From positions 5,572,500 to 5,636,499 of the forward strand of contig JADKGW010000001.1 of NCBI GenBank assembly GCA_016722075.1: a DNA stretch of 64,000 bases, read 5' to 3'. The notes beneath the pieces are model-generated. The model was not told the origin of the DNA. It ran no database searches and was given only the letters and a program-made list of their open reading frames with translations. Origin of the DNA: Candidatus Kouleothrix ribensis. Lineage in GTDB: Bacteria > Chloroflexota > Chloroflexia > Chloroflexales > Roseiflexaceae. Position numbers and translations under genes: made by a program. Below are positions 23,578 through 32,048 of the stretch, in pieces. Numbering within the stretch: the stretch's first letter is position 1; every line of letters begins with the position of its first letter.

Positions 23578-24054
23578 ATGGACGAAACCCCCGTAACCGA
23601 TGGCCCTGATTCGCTGAGAACCTACGTCATCACCCTGCGGAAGCTGGCGAAGCTCGACCAGGACGAGGTGGCGGCCCAGATCGGCATTGGGTACCGCACC
23701 TATATGGCGTGGGAGCAAGGCGAGACGCGCGGCCTGAAGCTGCCCATCGCGCGCCGGCTGCTCCAGGTCATCGGCGGCTCCTTCCAGCACCTCGCATCCA
23801 TCGACGCGCTGACCGCCGACGAGGCGCAGGATCTGGCTGCGCAGTGGCATCGGCTCTCTCCTGAGGAGCGCGCAGCTGCCCAGGCGGATCCGCACGGGCG
23901 CCGCGCCGTGGCGCTGGGCGACGACGATCCGCCCACACTCGACGCGCTGCTCCGGCGCCTGCGGGATATGGCGCGCGAAGACGCGGCGCTGATCGACTTG
24001 ATCAGCGGCTACCTCGACGGATACCTGGCCGCTGTGCGGATGCGCGGGCGTTGA
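23578..24054 (+). CDS. XRE-family transcriptional regulator
   Basis: A 158-residue protein. Residues 12-65 (LRTYVITLRKLAKLDQDEVA, AQIGIGYRTYMAWEQGETRG) are an XRE helix-turn-helix related to the 22.4-kb repressor. The rest is helical and acidic, with ALIDLISGYLDGYLAAVRMR at the end probably for dimerisation. GAGG lies 6-9 bases before the ATG and a TACAAT box about 35 bases upstream could be its -10. A second repressor in the immunity region suggests layered control. Confidence 0.75.
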   Translation: MDETPVTDGPDSLRTYVITLRKLAKLDQDEVAAQIGIGYRTYMAWEQGETRGLKLPIARRLLQVIGGSFQHLASIDALTADEAQDLAAQWHRLSPEERAAAQADPHGRRAVALGDDDPPTLDALLRRLRDMAREDAALIDLISGYLDGYLAAVRMRGR

Positions 24055-24080
24055 CAGGGGTGTCGGTGCTTTGGTATACT
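24051..24080 (+). promoter_or_regulatory. Promoter for a small RNA
   Basis: TTGACA (24051-24056), an 18-base spacer and TATACT (24075-24080) with an extended -10 TGG. It overlaps the stop of the preceding regulator gene and has no gene downstream on its strand, only the hairpin pair at 24095-24171. Confidence 0.6.
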
Positions 24081-24085
24081 GCGGG

Positions 24086-24178
24086 GGTCGTTGCTTGAGG
24101 CTGCGGCTCTGCTGGCCAACGCCTCAACCAGAGCGCCCGGTGATCGGTTTGGGCACCGATCACCGGGCGCTTTGCTTA
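24086..24178 (+). ncRNA. Putative small RNA with two hairpins
   Basis: The predicted transcript is about 90 bases. Hairpin 1 pairs TTGAGGC (24095-24101) with GCCTCAA (24121-24127) around a 19-base loop. Hairpin 2 has a 17-bp stem (24132-24148 with 24155-24171) and a 6-base loop, followed by TTGCTTA, acting as an intrinsic terminator. There is no open frame inside. The 3' end meets the stop of the convergent gene at 24176, so it could also be antisense to that messenger's tail. Confidence 0.5.
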
Positions 24179-24706
24179 TGCCTGGCTCTTCTTGCGCTTG
24201 GCGTAGGCGCGCTTGGCCTCCAGCTGGCGCTGGTGCAGCTCCGGGTCGTAGTCCGGGCTGGCCGGGTCGAGCTTGCGCCGGTAGTACGATCGCTGTGTCT
24301 TTTTGCGACCCGCGTGGAAGTCCGGGTCATACTCCGGGCCAGTCGGGTCGAGCCGCGCGGCCTGGCGCGCCGCATTCCGCTTGTCGTGATGCTCACGACA
24401 GTAGAGCGAGCGCTTTCTCCCATCCCAATAGAACTCCCCACCAGGTAGTTTTGACCAGCCTTTGGCCTCACAGTCAGGGCAAGTAAAAACTCCAAACGTG
24501 TCTTCGGTACGCAGCCGGCGCACCTGAAAAATAGCCGAGTGCGGAGATGATGAGGCCAAAAACACTATGGCACAATGGCGATCGAATGCTGCCAATAGCA
24601 ACGCCCGGTTTACTTCCTGTATGGACTCTCCTTCGCAATACGTAATTTCCCCATAATCGCCTATTTGGAACGTTTCTAAGAGGTCATCCAATCGCGCATT
24701 AGGCAT
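24176..24706 (-). CDS. Hypothetical protein with Cys/His zinc motif
   Basis: A 176-residue protein if started at the ATG at 24706, which has GAGGAG upstream (a longer start at 24733 has none). Residues 90-125 hold FTCPDCEAKGW and LYCREHHDKRN, a likely zinc site. The C-terminal part has two copies of a short motif: LDPTGPEYDPDFHAGRKK and LDPASPDYDPELHQRQL, each followed by basic helices. This looks like a small DNA-binding phage protein. Its promoter at 24747 belongs to the shared phage promoter family. Confidence 0.6.
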   Translation of the reverse strand: MPNARLDDLLETFQIGDYGEITYCEGESIQEVNRALLLAAFDRHCAIVFLASSSPHSAIFQVRRLRTEDTFGVFTCPDCEAKGWSKLPGGEFYWDGRKRSLYCREHHDKRNAARQAARLDPTGPEYDPDFHAGRKKTQRSYYRRKLDPASPDYDPELHQRQLEAKRAYAKRKKSQA

Positions 24707-24746
24707 TCTGATGTTCTCCTCTACACGCATCATTGGTTGCGTTTTT

Positions 24747-24775
24747 ATTATACCTCAGTGTCTAGCTACGCTGAT
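24747..24775 (-). promoter_or_regulatory. Phage-family promoter, weak -35
   Basis: On the minus strand: TATAAT at 24752-24747, preceded by TAGACACTGAG, the same spacer sequence as in the promoters at 32398 and 36285. The -35 position reads ATCAGC instead of TTGACA, so this copy is diverged or activator-dependent. It drives the gene at 24176-24706. Confidence 0.55.
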
Positions 24776-26574
24776 TAGTCTTGTATCCATTGACTTCGGC
24801 GCTCCGGGTAGCGCGCGGCGGCCTCCCGTGCTGCATCTGGGCCATAATAGGCGGCACGTATTGCCAGGCCTATTTGGCGGGCCATCTCCGCGACTACAGC
24901 GTTGCCGGTGGCTGCTGTCTTGTCGCGTCGGCTGCCGTCCAGTTTATAGCGAGCCAGATCCATCGCCGGAAGCAACTCGTCATCTGGTTCGAGCATCCGA
25001 AAAGTAGACTGCTCCAATATCTCTTCGACCTGGTCGTCGGTGAGATCGACCATCCGAGTTGGGTGGGTAATCATCGCCAGTCGCTCAACCTGGGTTATCG
25101 TCGGCGCGGGCTGAAAGATGCTCCGCGCGTTTGGCTCGCCGTTGTAGGGAGCGAGGAAAGCATGCGAGACAACGCCGATATGTTCGCCCGAAGCGGTAAC
25201 GGTTGGCAGAGGCTGCTGAATATCAGCGGCACTGCTCGTGCCGTAGAGCTTTACAAGAAAGCTTTCATCCTGCGGTTGTACGACACCTAAGTGTCCGACC
25301 TGCGTAAGCGTCGGTGCTGGCCGATTCAGATCTACCGCATCGCTGTTCCCCTTCATATTGACAAGGGATGATGTTGGGGCTGTGGCAAGCCCAAGGTCAG
25401 CGCGGCTCGTGAGCGTCGGCAGCGCGCGACTTCCAGCTGGATAGGCCTTATCACCGCCTGCCTTGCCGTCTGTCTCATCAGCATGAGTTAGCCGCACCAC
25501 GAGCGCGTGGTGATCCGTTGAGGTTACGGTGCCGAGGGGCTGGGCAGCTGTGCGCGCCCAGCCCGGTGAGTAATTGCCGATTACCAGCGGCTCAACGAGT
25601 GCCATTGTTTGCGCCTGCGTGAGCGTGAACAATGGCCCGTCGAGCGGTCGACTCCTTACATTCGTGCCGTGACTGCGAGCTAAGTCTACTACTTGGGTAA
25701 TGCGTCCAAACCGCCGAATACCCTTGCGCACGCGAGCGATCGTCTTGGGCTTGAGTGGTCGTCTACGACCATAGATCGGTTCGGCTGGATGGTTGAAGTT
25801 GATTATGCTCGCGGCCGACACGGTGGCCGGAAACACCTCAACGGGTTTGACGTGGTTCGGGCAGCAGATAACATACTGGCCGTGCTTTGAACCATAAACG
25901 CCCTTGCGCTTGCTTTTCTTTGGGTCTTTCCAGTATTGAATCCCTTCAACTACAGTTTCACATTTCGGGCACCAGGCTGGATATGTCCAAGTCAGCACCA
26001 TTGGGTAGGAGTTTCGCTTGTAAGCCACGATGTAGAGGCGATCCCGAGATTGGGGAACACCAAAGAACTGCGAGTTGAGCGATAGCTCCGCAACGGTATA
26101 TCCCATCTTGTCCCAAGCGGTGATCCAGTCGTCGTATTCCTCCCACTTAGCGAACTGCACCACGTTTTCGATGACAAAGCAATCTGGATCGTGCTCCAAC
26201 GCTAGGTATACTGCGTCCCAGGCTGTTACACGGCTGCGCCAAACCGCTGGGTCTTCTTCGCGGGTTGCAAACAATTCGAGCTGTTGTTTGACTTCCTTAA
26301 CCCCTCGGGCGTTTGAGTGGGTATCGCATTCGCAGGAAGCCCACTTGAAGCGCGTGCGACTGAAGAACGAGGGGCGCGCCTTGGAGATATCGGTCAGCAC
26401 TGGCTTTGATTTCGGGTGATTCTTCTCGAACATTCGTAGCGCATAGTCCCAATGGTTCACGCCAGAATGGAGATCGAAGCCAGCCATCTCCAAGCCCTCA
26501 CCGCTACCAGAAAGACCACAGAAGTAGTCATTGAACGCGTTGTCAATGAACGGGGGACGTGTTTGTATCAACAT
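24775..26574 (-). CDS. Phage DNA (cytosine-5) methyltransferase
   Basis: A 599-residue protein. Motif I is FCGLSGSGEG (18-27). The catalytic loop is ASCECDTHS (79-87), the phage variant in which a SPEC-like loop replaces PCQ. ENV lies at 136-138, QSRDRLYIVA (175-184) is motif VIII, and TGNAV near the end is motif X. Between VIII and X is a long region with about seven imperfect repeats of the type QPxPTxT...LV, seen in other phage C5 methylases and probably the target-recognition or DNA-contact region. It probably modifies phage DNA against restriction. GGGAG precedes the ATG. Confidence 0.85.
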   Translation of the reverse strand: MLIQTRPPFIDNAFNDYFCGLSGSGEGLEMAGFDLHSGVNHWDYALRMFEKNHPKSKPVLTDISKARPSFFSRTRFKWASCECDTHSNARGVKEVKQQLELFATREEDPAVWRSRVTAWDAVYLALEHDPDCFVIENVVQFAKWEEYDDWITAWDKMGYTVAELSLNSQFFGVPQSRDRLYIVAYKRNSYPMVLTWTYPAWCPKCETVVEGIQYWKDPKKSKRKGVYGSKHGQYVICCPNHVKPVEVFPATVSAASIINFNHPAEPIYGRRRPLKPKTIARVRKGIRRFGRITQVVDLARSHGTNVRSRPLDGPLFTLTQAQTMALVEPLVIGNYSPGWARTAAQPLGTVTSTDHHALVVRLTHADETDGKAGGDKAYPAGSRALPTLTSRADLGLATAPTSSLVNMKGNSDAVDLNRPAPTLTQVGHLGVVQPQDESFLVKLYGTSSAADIQQPLPTVTASGEHIGVVSHAFLAPYNGEPNARSIFQPAPTITQVERLAMITHPTRMVDLTDDQVEEILEQSTFRMLEPDDELLPAMDLARYKLDGSRRDKTAATGNAVVAEMARQIGLAIRAAYYGPDAAREAAARYPERRSQWIQD

Positions 26575-26601
26575 AGAAGACTCCCACTACAGTACGGCTG
26601 A

Positions 26602-26871
26602 TTACAGGTTGTCGTAGAAGCCGTCGATCTGCTCATCGGTCGGGTCTCCGAACCCGGCCGCGCGGGCTGTGTCGTCGAGCCCCGTCACATAGCCAGCCTC
26701 GTAGGCGTCGGCGGGCATGAGGCAGCGCGCATACTTCTGATGGATGCGGGCGTGCTCGGTTTGCGTGTGCGCGCCCGTGTTCGCCGGCAGCAACAGCGTC
26801 TGAGCGTCGGCCTGGCCGTCCTTATAGCCGGCCTGATAGTCGGGATTGTTGATCTCAGGGTCGGTCGACAT
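26602..26871 (-). CDS. Small hypothetical protein
   Basis: An 89-residue acidic protein with two GY segments (YQAGYKDGQADA near 12 and YEAGYVTGLDDTA near 57), likely a repeated helical hairpin. It has a ribosome site and lies between two modification-type genes. Function unknown. Confidence 0.6.
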   Translation of the reverse strand: MSTDPEINNPDYQAGYKDGQADAQTLLLPANTGAHTQTEHARIHQKYARCLMPADAYEAGYVTGLDDTARAAGFGDPTDEQIDGFYDNL

Positions 26872-26915
26872 TGTTGTCTCCTTCTCTAACTTCCCCAGGA
26901 CGGGGATCGGAGTGG

Positions 26916-27200
26916 TTATCGCCTGGCCTCTATCATCTCGATTATTCGAATCACGCCCTGCGCGGTCTTGCTCAGCGTTCGCTCGCCAAAGCCATCCCAG
27001 TTCGCGCGCAGCTGATAGATCCAGTACCCGTAGTGGTCATTCCAAGTCATTCCGACGAGCCGGATATGCGCCGTCGTCAGCCGCGCAAGTGTGCCTGGAG
27101 GTAATCCTGCGCCAAGGTTCTCAATGGGAGAACCTTGGCGCGCAGGTGCCTCGGCTGTCGGCAGGTCGAGGCTATCGAACATGGTCAGCTGTGAGCTCAC
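26916..27200 (-). CDS. Small hypothetical protein
   Basis: A 94-residue protein started at a GTG at 27200 that overlaps the stop of the DndC-like gene (GTGA) and has GAGGGG 5 bases upstream. The C-terminal half is Trp/Tyr-rich (GMTWNDHYGYWIYQLRANWDG). Coupling to the DndC-like gene suggests a related job, but no domain is recognised. Confidence 0.55.
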   Translation of the reverse strand: MSSQLTMFDSLDLPTAEAPARQGSPIENLGAGLPPGTLARLTTAHIRLVGMTWNDHYGYWIYQLRANWDGFGERTLSKTAQGVIRIIEMIEARR

Positions 27201-28474
27201 TCTAACCCCTCGGTCAGCAATAGTTCCTGTCGGCTCCCGTCGTGATAGGTTTGGGCGATCAGCATGTCGCCGCGCGGCTCGTCGCCCGTCCACCGTTGTG
27301 GCCAGGTGTTCGCGGCGATCAGCTCACGGATACGCTTGAATTCCTGCCAGTTGATCAGGCTGATGCGCGGACGACCGAGGCGGCGAGCTGCCCGGTTAAT
27401 CTCCCGTTGCACCACCACCACCGTGCGCAGTCCCATGCGACGCGCGTCCATCGTCAGCGGCCCCTTGCGACTGGGATTTGCGGAGAACTTGCCGTCCTTG
27501 TTGCGTTCGCCATCTTTCTGGAGCCGCCACTTGAAGAGTCGTAATTCGCGGTAGAGCGGCCGCAGGCGCTTCAGCGGCGCAAGGTAGGCCCACTCGGGCA
27601 GCGTGAGCACATAATCAAGCGCGGTATCCACCTCGGCCAGCGGGCAGCCAATACAGCCGGTGCGCGCGTTACGCTCGAGCGCCTCGTCGCCGCCGTATAC
27701 CTCGGCAACCAGCGCGGTGCTGGCGGCGATGGCCGGCGCGTAGAAGGTCAACCAGTCCCAGATATGGCAGACCCTCCAATGGAGCAGCGGGGCCAGCACG
27801 TCCGAGGCGGCTGCAGGTGGCTGTACCTGGAGCCAGCCCTGGCCGCACTCGGCCCCGTTTCGGCCACAGCTCACCGCGATGCGCTGATCGCGCGCAGCGC
27901 TCTCACCGACGCGCACGCCGGTGATGAGCAGAAACTTTTCAACGCCGGCCAAGAGGAGCAGCGCAATCTGTGTCAGATCGGCTGTAAGGGCGAGCACTGC
28001 CAGGATGAGCCGGGCTTCGTTGATGGTGTAGCTGATGCGCCAGAGTTCGTTATCCATCGGCTCGATTTTGAGCTGCGCGGTACACCAACGCAGCGTCGTG
28101 TTGTTCGGGGGCGGCACGCCGCGCCCGAACATATACACGAAGTAGCGGTCATCCAGCGCGGGCTGGATGACCCTGGCGTCGATGCCACGCGCGCGCAGGG
28201 CGGCAATGGTAGCCAGCGCGCCGATGTGCAGCGGTGGGATTTCTTGGCGTGTGTCGCTATAGAGCACAACCAGGCTCTTCGGGGCCGGTATCTGGCCTGT
28301 TTCAATGAGATGTGCAACGACGGTCACCGTCGCAGAGCTATCCTTGCCACCGCTATAGGCAATACACCAGTGCGGGTAGTCAGCACCATGGGCCAGCAGG
28401 CTCTGGCGGGTTAGGTCAATGCTGTCGTCGAGGGTGAGCCGCTGATCCTCAAACATACTGATTGTACGTGTCAT
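27197..28474 (-). CDS. DndC/PAPS-reductase-like ATP-pyrophosphatase
   Basis: A 425-residue protein. CIAYSGGKDSSAT (PP-loop SGGKDS, 41-46) binds ATP. LYSDTRQEIPP, GRGVPPPN and TLRWCTAQLKIEPM follow in the order seen in DndC and phage PAPS-reductase-like proteins. A later CIGCPL holds two Cys that may bind an iron-sulfur cluster with the upstream Cys. DndC activates DNA for phosphorothioation, but no dndA, B, D or E is present, so sulfur modification, base modification or a metabolic role are all open. I start at the ATG at 28474 with AGGAG upstream. Neighbours are methylase genes. Confidence 0.75.
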   Translation of the reverse strand: MTRTISMFEDQRLTLDDSIDLTRQSLLAHGADYPHWCIAYSGGKDSSATVTVVAHLIETGQIPAPKSLVVLYSDTRQEIPPLHIGALATIAALRARGIDARVIQPALDDRYFVYMFGRGVPPPNNTTLRWCTAQLKIEPMDNELWRISYTINEARLILAVLALTADLTQIALLLLAGVEKFLLITGVRVGESAARDQRIAVSCGRNGAECGQGWLQVQPPAAASDVLAPLLHWRVCHIWDWLTFYAPAIAASTALVAEVYGGDEALERNARTGCIGCPLAEVDTALDYVLTLPEWAYLAPLKRLRPLYRELRLFKWRLQKDGERNKDGKFSANPSRKGPLTMDARRMGLRTVVVVQREINRAARRLGRPRISLINWQEFKRIRELIAANTWPQRWTGDEPRGDMLIAQTYHDGSRQELLLTEGLE

Positions 28475-28476
28475 CG

Positions 28477-29244
28477 TCACTCCTGAACAATCTGGGCCTG
28501 GCCAGCCACGCGGCGCTTTGCCCCGCGCGGAATGCCAGCGCGGGAACGCATACTTGGGATGACCCAGCCCTCCAAATGTGCCGACCAGATCCAATGGTTG
28601 CCGTACCGGGTTGTGGGCAGGAAGCCCTTTTGGATCCACTGAACGACCGTGCCGACATCAACATGGTAGCGGCGGGCAACCTCGCCGGGAGTCAGCCAGC
28701 GCGGGGCATCCTGCCGTAGCGCAACCAGTTCGGCGCGCAGCTCCGGGTCGGTGATGAGCGCGGGATCGTAGGTCATCCAGTAACGCGAGTCGCGCAGGAA
28801 CCCGAGCAGGTCGTCGTACTGCACGCCCCATATGTGTCGCGTGGTGCGCCCACGCGTGATGCGCGGCTTGCCTTGCAGCCACCCCCGATCGATCCAGTCG
28901 GGCACGCGCTTGGAGCAGCGCAGCCCGAGCAAGCGCCCCACCTCGTGGGCGGTCAGCACCGTGGGCCGCGTCGTCATGGTCATGCGCAGGCGCTTCACCT
29001 TGATTTGGATGGCGGTGCGCGTCCTTTTCATCCGGCGCGCGATCGTGTCGTAGTCATGCCCGGCATCGAGCAGCGCCACCAAGAGCTCAACCTGGTCGTA
29101 CGACCAATCGCGCCGGCGATCTGTGGCGATGGCGCGGCGCTGGTAGACAGGCCAGCGCCGCGCCTCACTCGCCGGGACTTTGCGAATGGTGCCGCGCCAG
29201 GGTGCCTGGCGCGTAGCAAATTGCGTATTGCGATCACAGTGCAT
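28477..29244 (-). CDS. Protein with Myb/SANT-like and two HTH domains
   Basis: A 255-residue protein. Residues 45-87 (WSYDQVELLVALLDAGHDYD, TIARRMKRTRTAIQIKVKRL) are a Myb/SANT-like DNA-binding domain. Residues 95-150 (TAHEVGRLLGLRCSKRVPDW) and 185-240 (TPGEVARRYHVDVGTVVQWI) are two HTH_17-type domains. Three DNA-binding domains in tandem suggest a sequence-specific regulator or an accessory protein. Its first codons lie in a repeat whose second copy is 429 bases upstream. Confidence 0.65.
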   Translation of the reverse strand: MHCDRNTQFATRQAPWRGTIRKVPASEARRWPVYQRRAIATDRRRDWSYDQVELLVALLDAGHDYDTIARRMKRTRTAIQIKVKRLRMTMTTRPTVLTAHEVGRLLGLRCSKRVPDWIDRGWLQGKPRITRGRTTRHIWGVQYDDLLGFLRDSRYWMTYDPALITDPELRAELVALRQDAPRWLTPGEVARRYHVDVGTVVQWIQKGFLPTTRYGNHWIWSAHLEGWVIPSMRSRAGIPRGAKRRVAGQAQIVQE

Positions 29245-29682
29245 GTTTCACCTTTCGGTCGGCGGCTTCGTGGGTGGTGTGTCATAATGGCCATCCGGCC
29301 ACTTTTTTAAGCGCGTTGATGACTTCGCGCTCGCGCGCGTTGCGCGCCGCAATCGCCATTTGCTTAAATGTCGGATGGAAGTACGCTTCAGGCTTATGTC
29401 CATCTTTTTTCATGTGCCCAAGCTCACCGCGTTTGACCGCCTCATTCAGCGCCCGACGAACAGGTGCTGGGATTTTATTGATAACAAGTCTCACGCGATC
29501 CATGCGCACCAGGGCAACATTGGCCTCATCTACGCTCAGAAGATCGCGCTCCATGTGATCAATCAAGCGCTCGATGTCGTTTTGTCTGGCCATTGTTGTG
29601 TACTCCGTGCTATCCCTATGGCGCGCCAGGCACCCTGGCGCGCGGCAAATTGCGTGTTGCGATCACAGTGCATGTTTCACCT
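29194..29682. repeat. Pair of 60-bp direct repeats with flipped palindrome loops
   Basis: Copies at 29194-29253 and 29623-29682 differ at about 6 of 60 positions. Each begins with a palindrome of arms GCGCCAGG and CCTGGCGC whose 3-base loop is GTG in one copy and CAC in the other, meaning the centre is inverted. The repeats include the start codon and first codons of the 28.5-kb gene and flank the 29282-29593 gene, which could have entered between them. Confidence 0.65.
29282..29593 (-). CDS. Hypothetical helical protein
   Basis: A 103-residue, charged helical protein (MARQNDIERLIDHMERDLLS start; a basic centre KRGELGHMKKDGHKPEAYFH). It is flanked by 60-bp direct repeats, which suggests an inserted cassette. 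A ribosome site (GGAG) is 10 bases upstream. No family is recognised. Confidence 0.55.
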   Translation of the reverse strand: MARQNDIERLIDHMERDLLSVDEANVALVRMDRVRLVINKIPAPVRRALNEAVKRGELGHMKKDGHKPEAYFHPTFKQMAIAARNAREREVINALKKVAGWPL

Positions 29683-30053
29683 TACTGGGAGAAGGCGGCG
29701 GCCAGCTGGCCGAGCGAAACCAAGAACCAATCGCGGCCCGGCGTCGTGCCATCCGGCCAGTAGGCGCTAAAGGCCGCGAACGGCCGCGGGCGCTGCACTC
29801 CCTCCGGCATAGGCGGATCGTGGCGGGTCAACACGACGCCGATGGGCAGGAGCTGGAGCGAGTAGTCCAGGCCCTGGTACACGAAGCGGGCGATGCCCTC
29901 GGGCGTAGCCTCGCACTCGTCGAGCAGGGCGACCACGTCGGCGCCGATCAGGCGCTCCAGGTGCGCGCGAGTCTCGGCCTCGGGCAGGCCGAGCTGCGCG
30001 GTGGTGGCGGTGCGCAGCTGGGCGGCTGCGATGAGCTGGTCAAGGGTTGTCAT
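29682..30053 (-). CDS. Hypothetical protein
   Basis: A 123-residue protein: an N-terminal helix pair (TLDQLIAAAQLRTATTAQLG) and a beta-rich second half (YSLQLLPIGVVLTRHDPPMP and PGRDWFLVSLGQLA). GAGGAA lies before the ATG. Part of the middle leftward operon; function unknown. Confidence 0.6.
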   Translation of the reverse strand: MTTLDQLIAAAQLRTATTAQLGLPEAETRAHLERLIGADVVALLDECEATPEGIARFVYQGLDYSLQLLPIGVVLTRHDPPMPEGVQRPRPFAAFSAYWPDGTTPGRDWFLVSLGQLAAAFSQ

Positions 30054-30116
30054 TGCGTTCCTCTTGCTGGGATAGGCGCAGCGGCTGCTCTGCTCTCAGC
30101 CGCTGCGCGGCTCAAG

Positions 30117-31025
30117 CTACCGGGCCAGGGCCTCGCGCACCCAGGCGACGGGCCATTCGTCGCCCAGGTCGATCTTCAGCTCGCTCTCCGCGTCTTCGCA
30201 GAACAGCGCCTCGCCATCCGCGTCGTGCTGGTTGTAGTCGTAGCGCACGCCTCGGACGGTGATGGTGCGCGGGGCGCGCAGGTCGCTGGGCAGGTCGGCC
30301 ACGCGGCGGCTCGTCAACCGCTCGGCTGTTGGTACCGCGTAGCGCACCATCACCACCCGCCCTTCCTTCCGGTAGCGCTGTGGATAGATCGCGATATCGC
30401 CCATCGCGCTCAGGTCGCCTTGCAGGCTGTAGCCCTGGTCGTGCTCGGCGTTGCTCTCGGGCGACGCCGGCGCGACACACCAGCGCCAGTGGTAGATCGT
30501 CAGCTCGCGCCCAGCTGGCCAGGCCCAGGGCACGGTGGCGGCCTTGGCGGCCTCAACGCGCGCGAGGCAGCGCTGATGCATGGCCTCAGCCGCAGCGCGC
30601 TGCGCCGCCTTGGCCTGCTCCTCGGCGGCGCGCTGCGCGTGCAAGCGTGTGGCCGTCTCCTGGAGGAAGGCAATTGCTCTGAGGAAGGACTCGGTATCAT
30701 AGACGTATTGATAGGATGACTCCGGCTCGGTGCTCAGGCAGATGCGGTCGCTGCTCCACGTCCCGATGAATGTGATGCCCTGGTACGCAAACACGATGCG
30801 CACGTCCCAACTCGTGGGCTGCGAGATTTGGTAGCCCAGGGCCTGGAGCAGCGCGGGGCTGAATGTCCTGACAAGCCACAGCTCGAACGCGGCGCGGCGC
30901 TGGGTGCGGTTGGTTTGCTCCTCCTGGATCTTGGCCTGCTGCTGCGCTTCCTTCGCGCGCTGCTCCTCGGCGCGCAGATCGGCAATGGCGGCCGTGATGT
31001 CGAGGGGCTTGCGTGTGCTCAGCAT
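30117..31025 (-). CDS. Hypothetical protein with coiled coils
   Basis: A 302-residue protein. Coiled-coil segments occur at about 12-45 (LRAEEQRAKEAQQQAKIQEE) and 120-165 (RAAEEQAKAAQRAAAEAMHQ). Between and after them are beta-rich regions with several Trp. GGAAC lies before the ATG. It belongs to the same leftward group as the DUF932 gene. Function unknown. Confidence 0.6.
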   Translation of the reverse strand: MLSTRKPLDITAAIADLRAEEQRAKEAQQQAKIQEEQTNRTQRRAAFELWLVRTFSPALLQALGYQISQPTSWDVRIVFAYQGITFIGTWSSDRICLSTEPESSYQYVYDTESFLRAIAFLQETATRLHAQRAAEEQAKAAQRAAAEAMHQRCLARVEAAKAATVPWAWPAGRELTIYHWRWCVAPASPESNAEHDQGYSLQGDLSAMGDIAIYPQRYRKEGRVVMVRYAVPTAERLTSRRVADLPSDLRAPRTITVRGVRYDYNQHDADGEALFCEDAESELKIDLGDEWPVAWVREALAR

Positions 31026-31085
31026 GGGGTGTGTTCCTTTCTTGGGTCGGCGGCCGGCACAGAGCCGGCCGCCTGCGATGGGTCG

Positions 31086-31982
31086 TTACGCAATGACCTC
31101 GGCCTCAACGTCGATAATCTGCCCCTGCGGCTGCACAGGCGAGGCCACGCCCATCAGCCGCGCCATCTCGCCGGCTAGCCGCCAGAGCGCCTTGTTCGTG
31201 CGCACGTGCTCGTTGACCGAGCTAACCTCGCGCGTCCGGGCCTGCCGGCCGCTCGTGGGGCTGGTGCCCTTCAGGCCGCCGCGCAGGATGTTTTCCTGCA
31301 CGACGTTGAAGGTCTTCCACAGGTTCGGCTGCGTGTCATCGTGGCGGTGCGGGGTCAGCAACTGCTCCGGCGTCACTGGCCGCTGGGCTTCCTCCCACCG
31401 TAGGTCGGCCGCCGCGTCGGCAAACGCGAGGCGCAGCGGCTGGGTCAGTGCCAGGCTCGACCACTGCTCGGCTGTGCCAAGGATGCCGGGCAGGGAGTGC
31501 ATCACGTGGTCGGCCCCATCCAACACGGCATCGAGGATGCGGCCCGTGTGCTGCACCCTGACGGTGGCGAAGAGCTCGTCGGCCACGATCAGGCCGTTCG
31601 AGCAGATGGTCTCGATCAGGCCGGCGTGCAGCTGGTAGCTGCTGCTGCCGTCGTGGGAGTTGATCAGGATAATCTCCGGCATGCGGCGCAGTGCGCGCAT
31701 CGGGGCATAGCCCATATGGTCGCGGTGCCGGAAGACGATCATGTGCTTCGTGAAGCCGCGTCGCTCCTCAACGCGGGTGCGTGCCTCGACCGCACGCACC
31801 ACCTGAAAGCCCTGCTGCTCCATCCCGTGAATGATGTCGATCGTCTTGATGAAGGCATACCGATCGGAGCGGTCGGCGGCGGGCGTTTCCGCGAACGCGC
31901 TCGGGGCCACCTTGCGGATCATCGACTCGGCGAGCGCCGTAGCATTCTGATCGAACCGGTGCATCAGGCTTTGGCTAAACAT
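31086..31982 (-). CDS. DUF932-family protein
   Basis: A 298-residue protein. The segment PEIILINSHDGSSSYQLHAG and LIETICSNGLIV (about 100-135) is the signature of DUF932 (YfjQ-like) proteins, found on prophages, plasmids and genomic islands. No biochemical role is established. The start at 31982 is chosen because AAAGGAG lies 6 bases before it. It follows the small gene controlled by the 32398 promoter. Confidence 0.8.
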   Translation of the reverse strand: MFSQSLMHRFDQNATALAESMIRKVAPSAFAETPAADRSDRYAFIKTIDIIHGMEQQGFQVVRAVEARTRVEERRGFTKHMIVFRHRDHMGYAPMRALRRMPEIILINSHDGSSSYQLHAGLIETICSNGLIVADELFATVRVQHTGRILDAVLDGADHVMHSLPGILGTAEQWSSLALTQPLRLAFADAAADLRWEEAQRPVTPEQLLTPHRHDDTQPNLWKTFNVVQENILRGGLKGTSPTSGRQARTREVSSVNEHVRTNKALWRLAGEMARLMGVASPVQPQGQIIDVEAEVIA

Positions 31983-32048
31983 GGGCATCTCCTTTGGGCT
32001 GGTGCGGACGGAGGTGATCCGGCCGCATGTCGTTGCTTCAGGGTGGGA

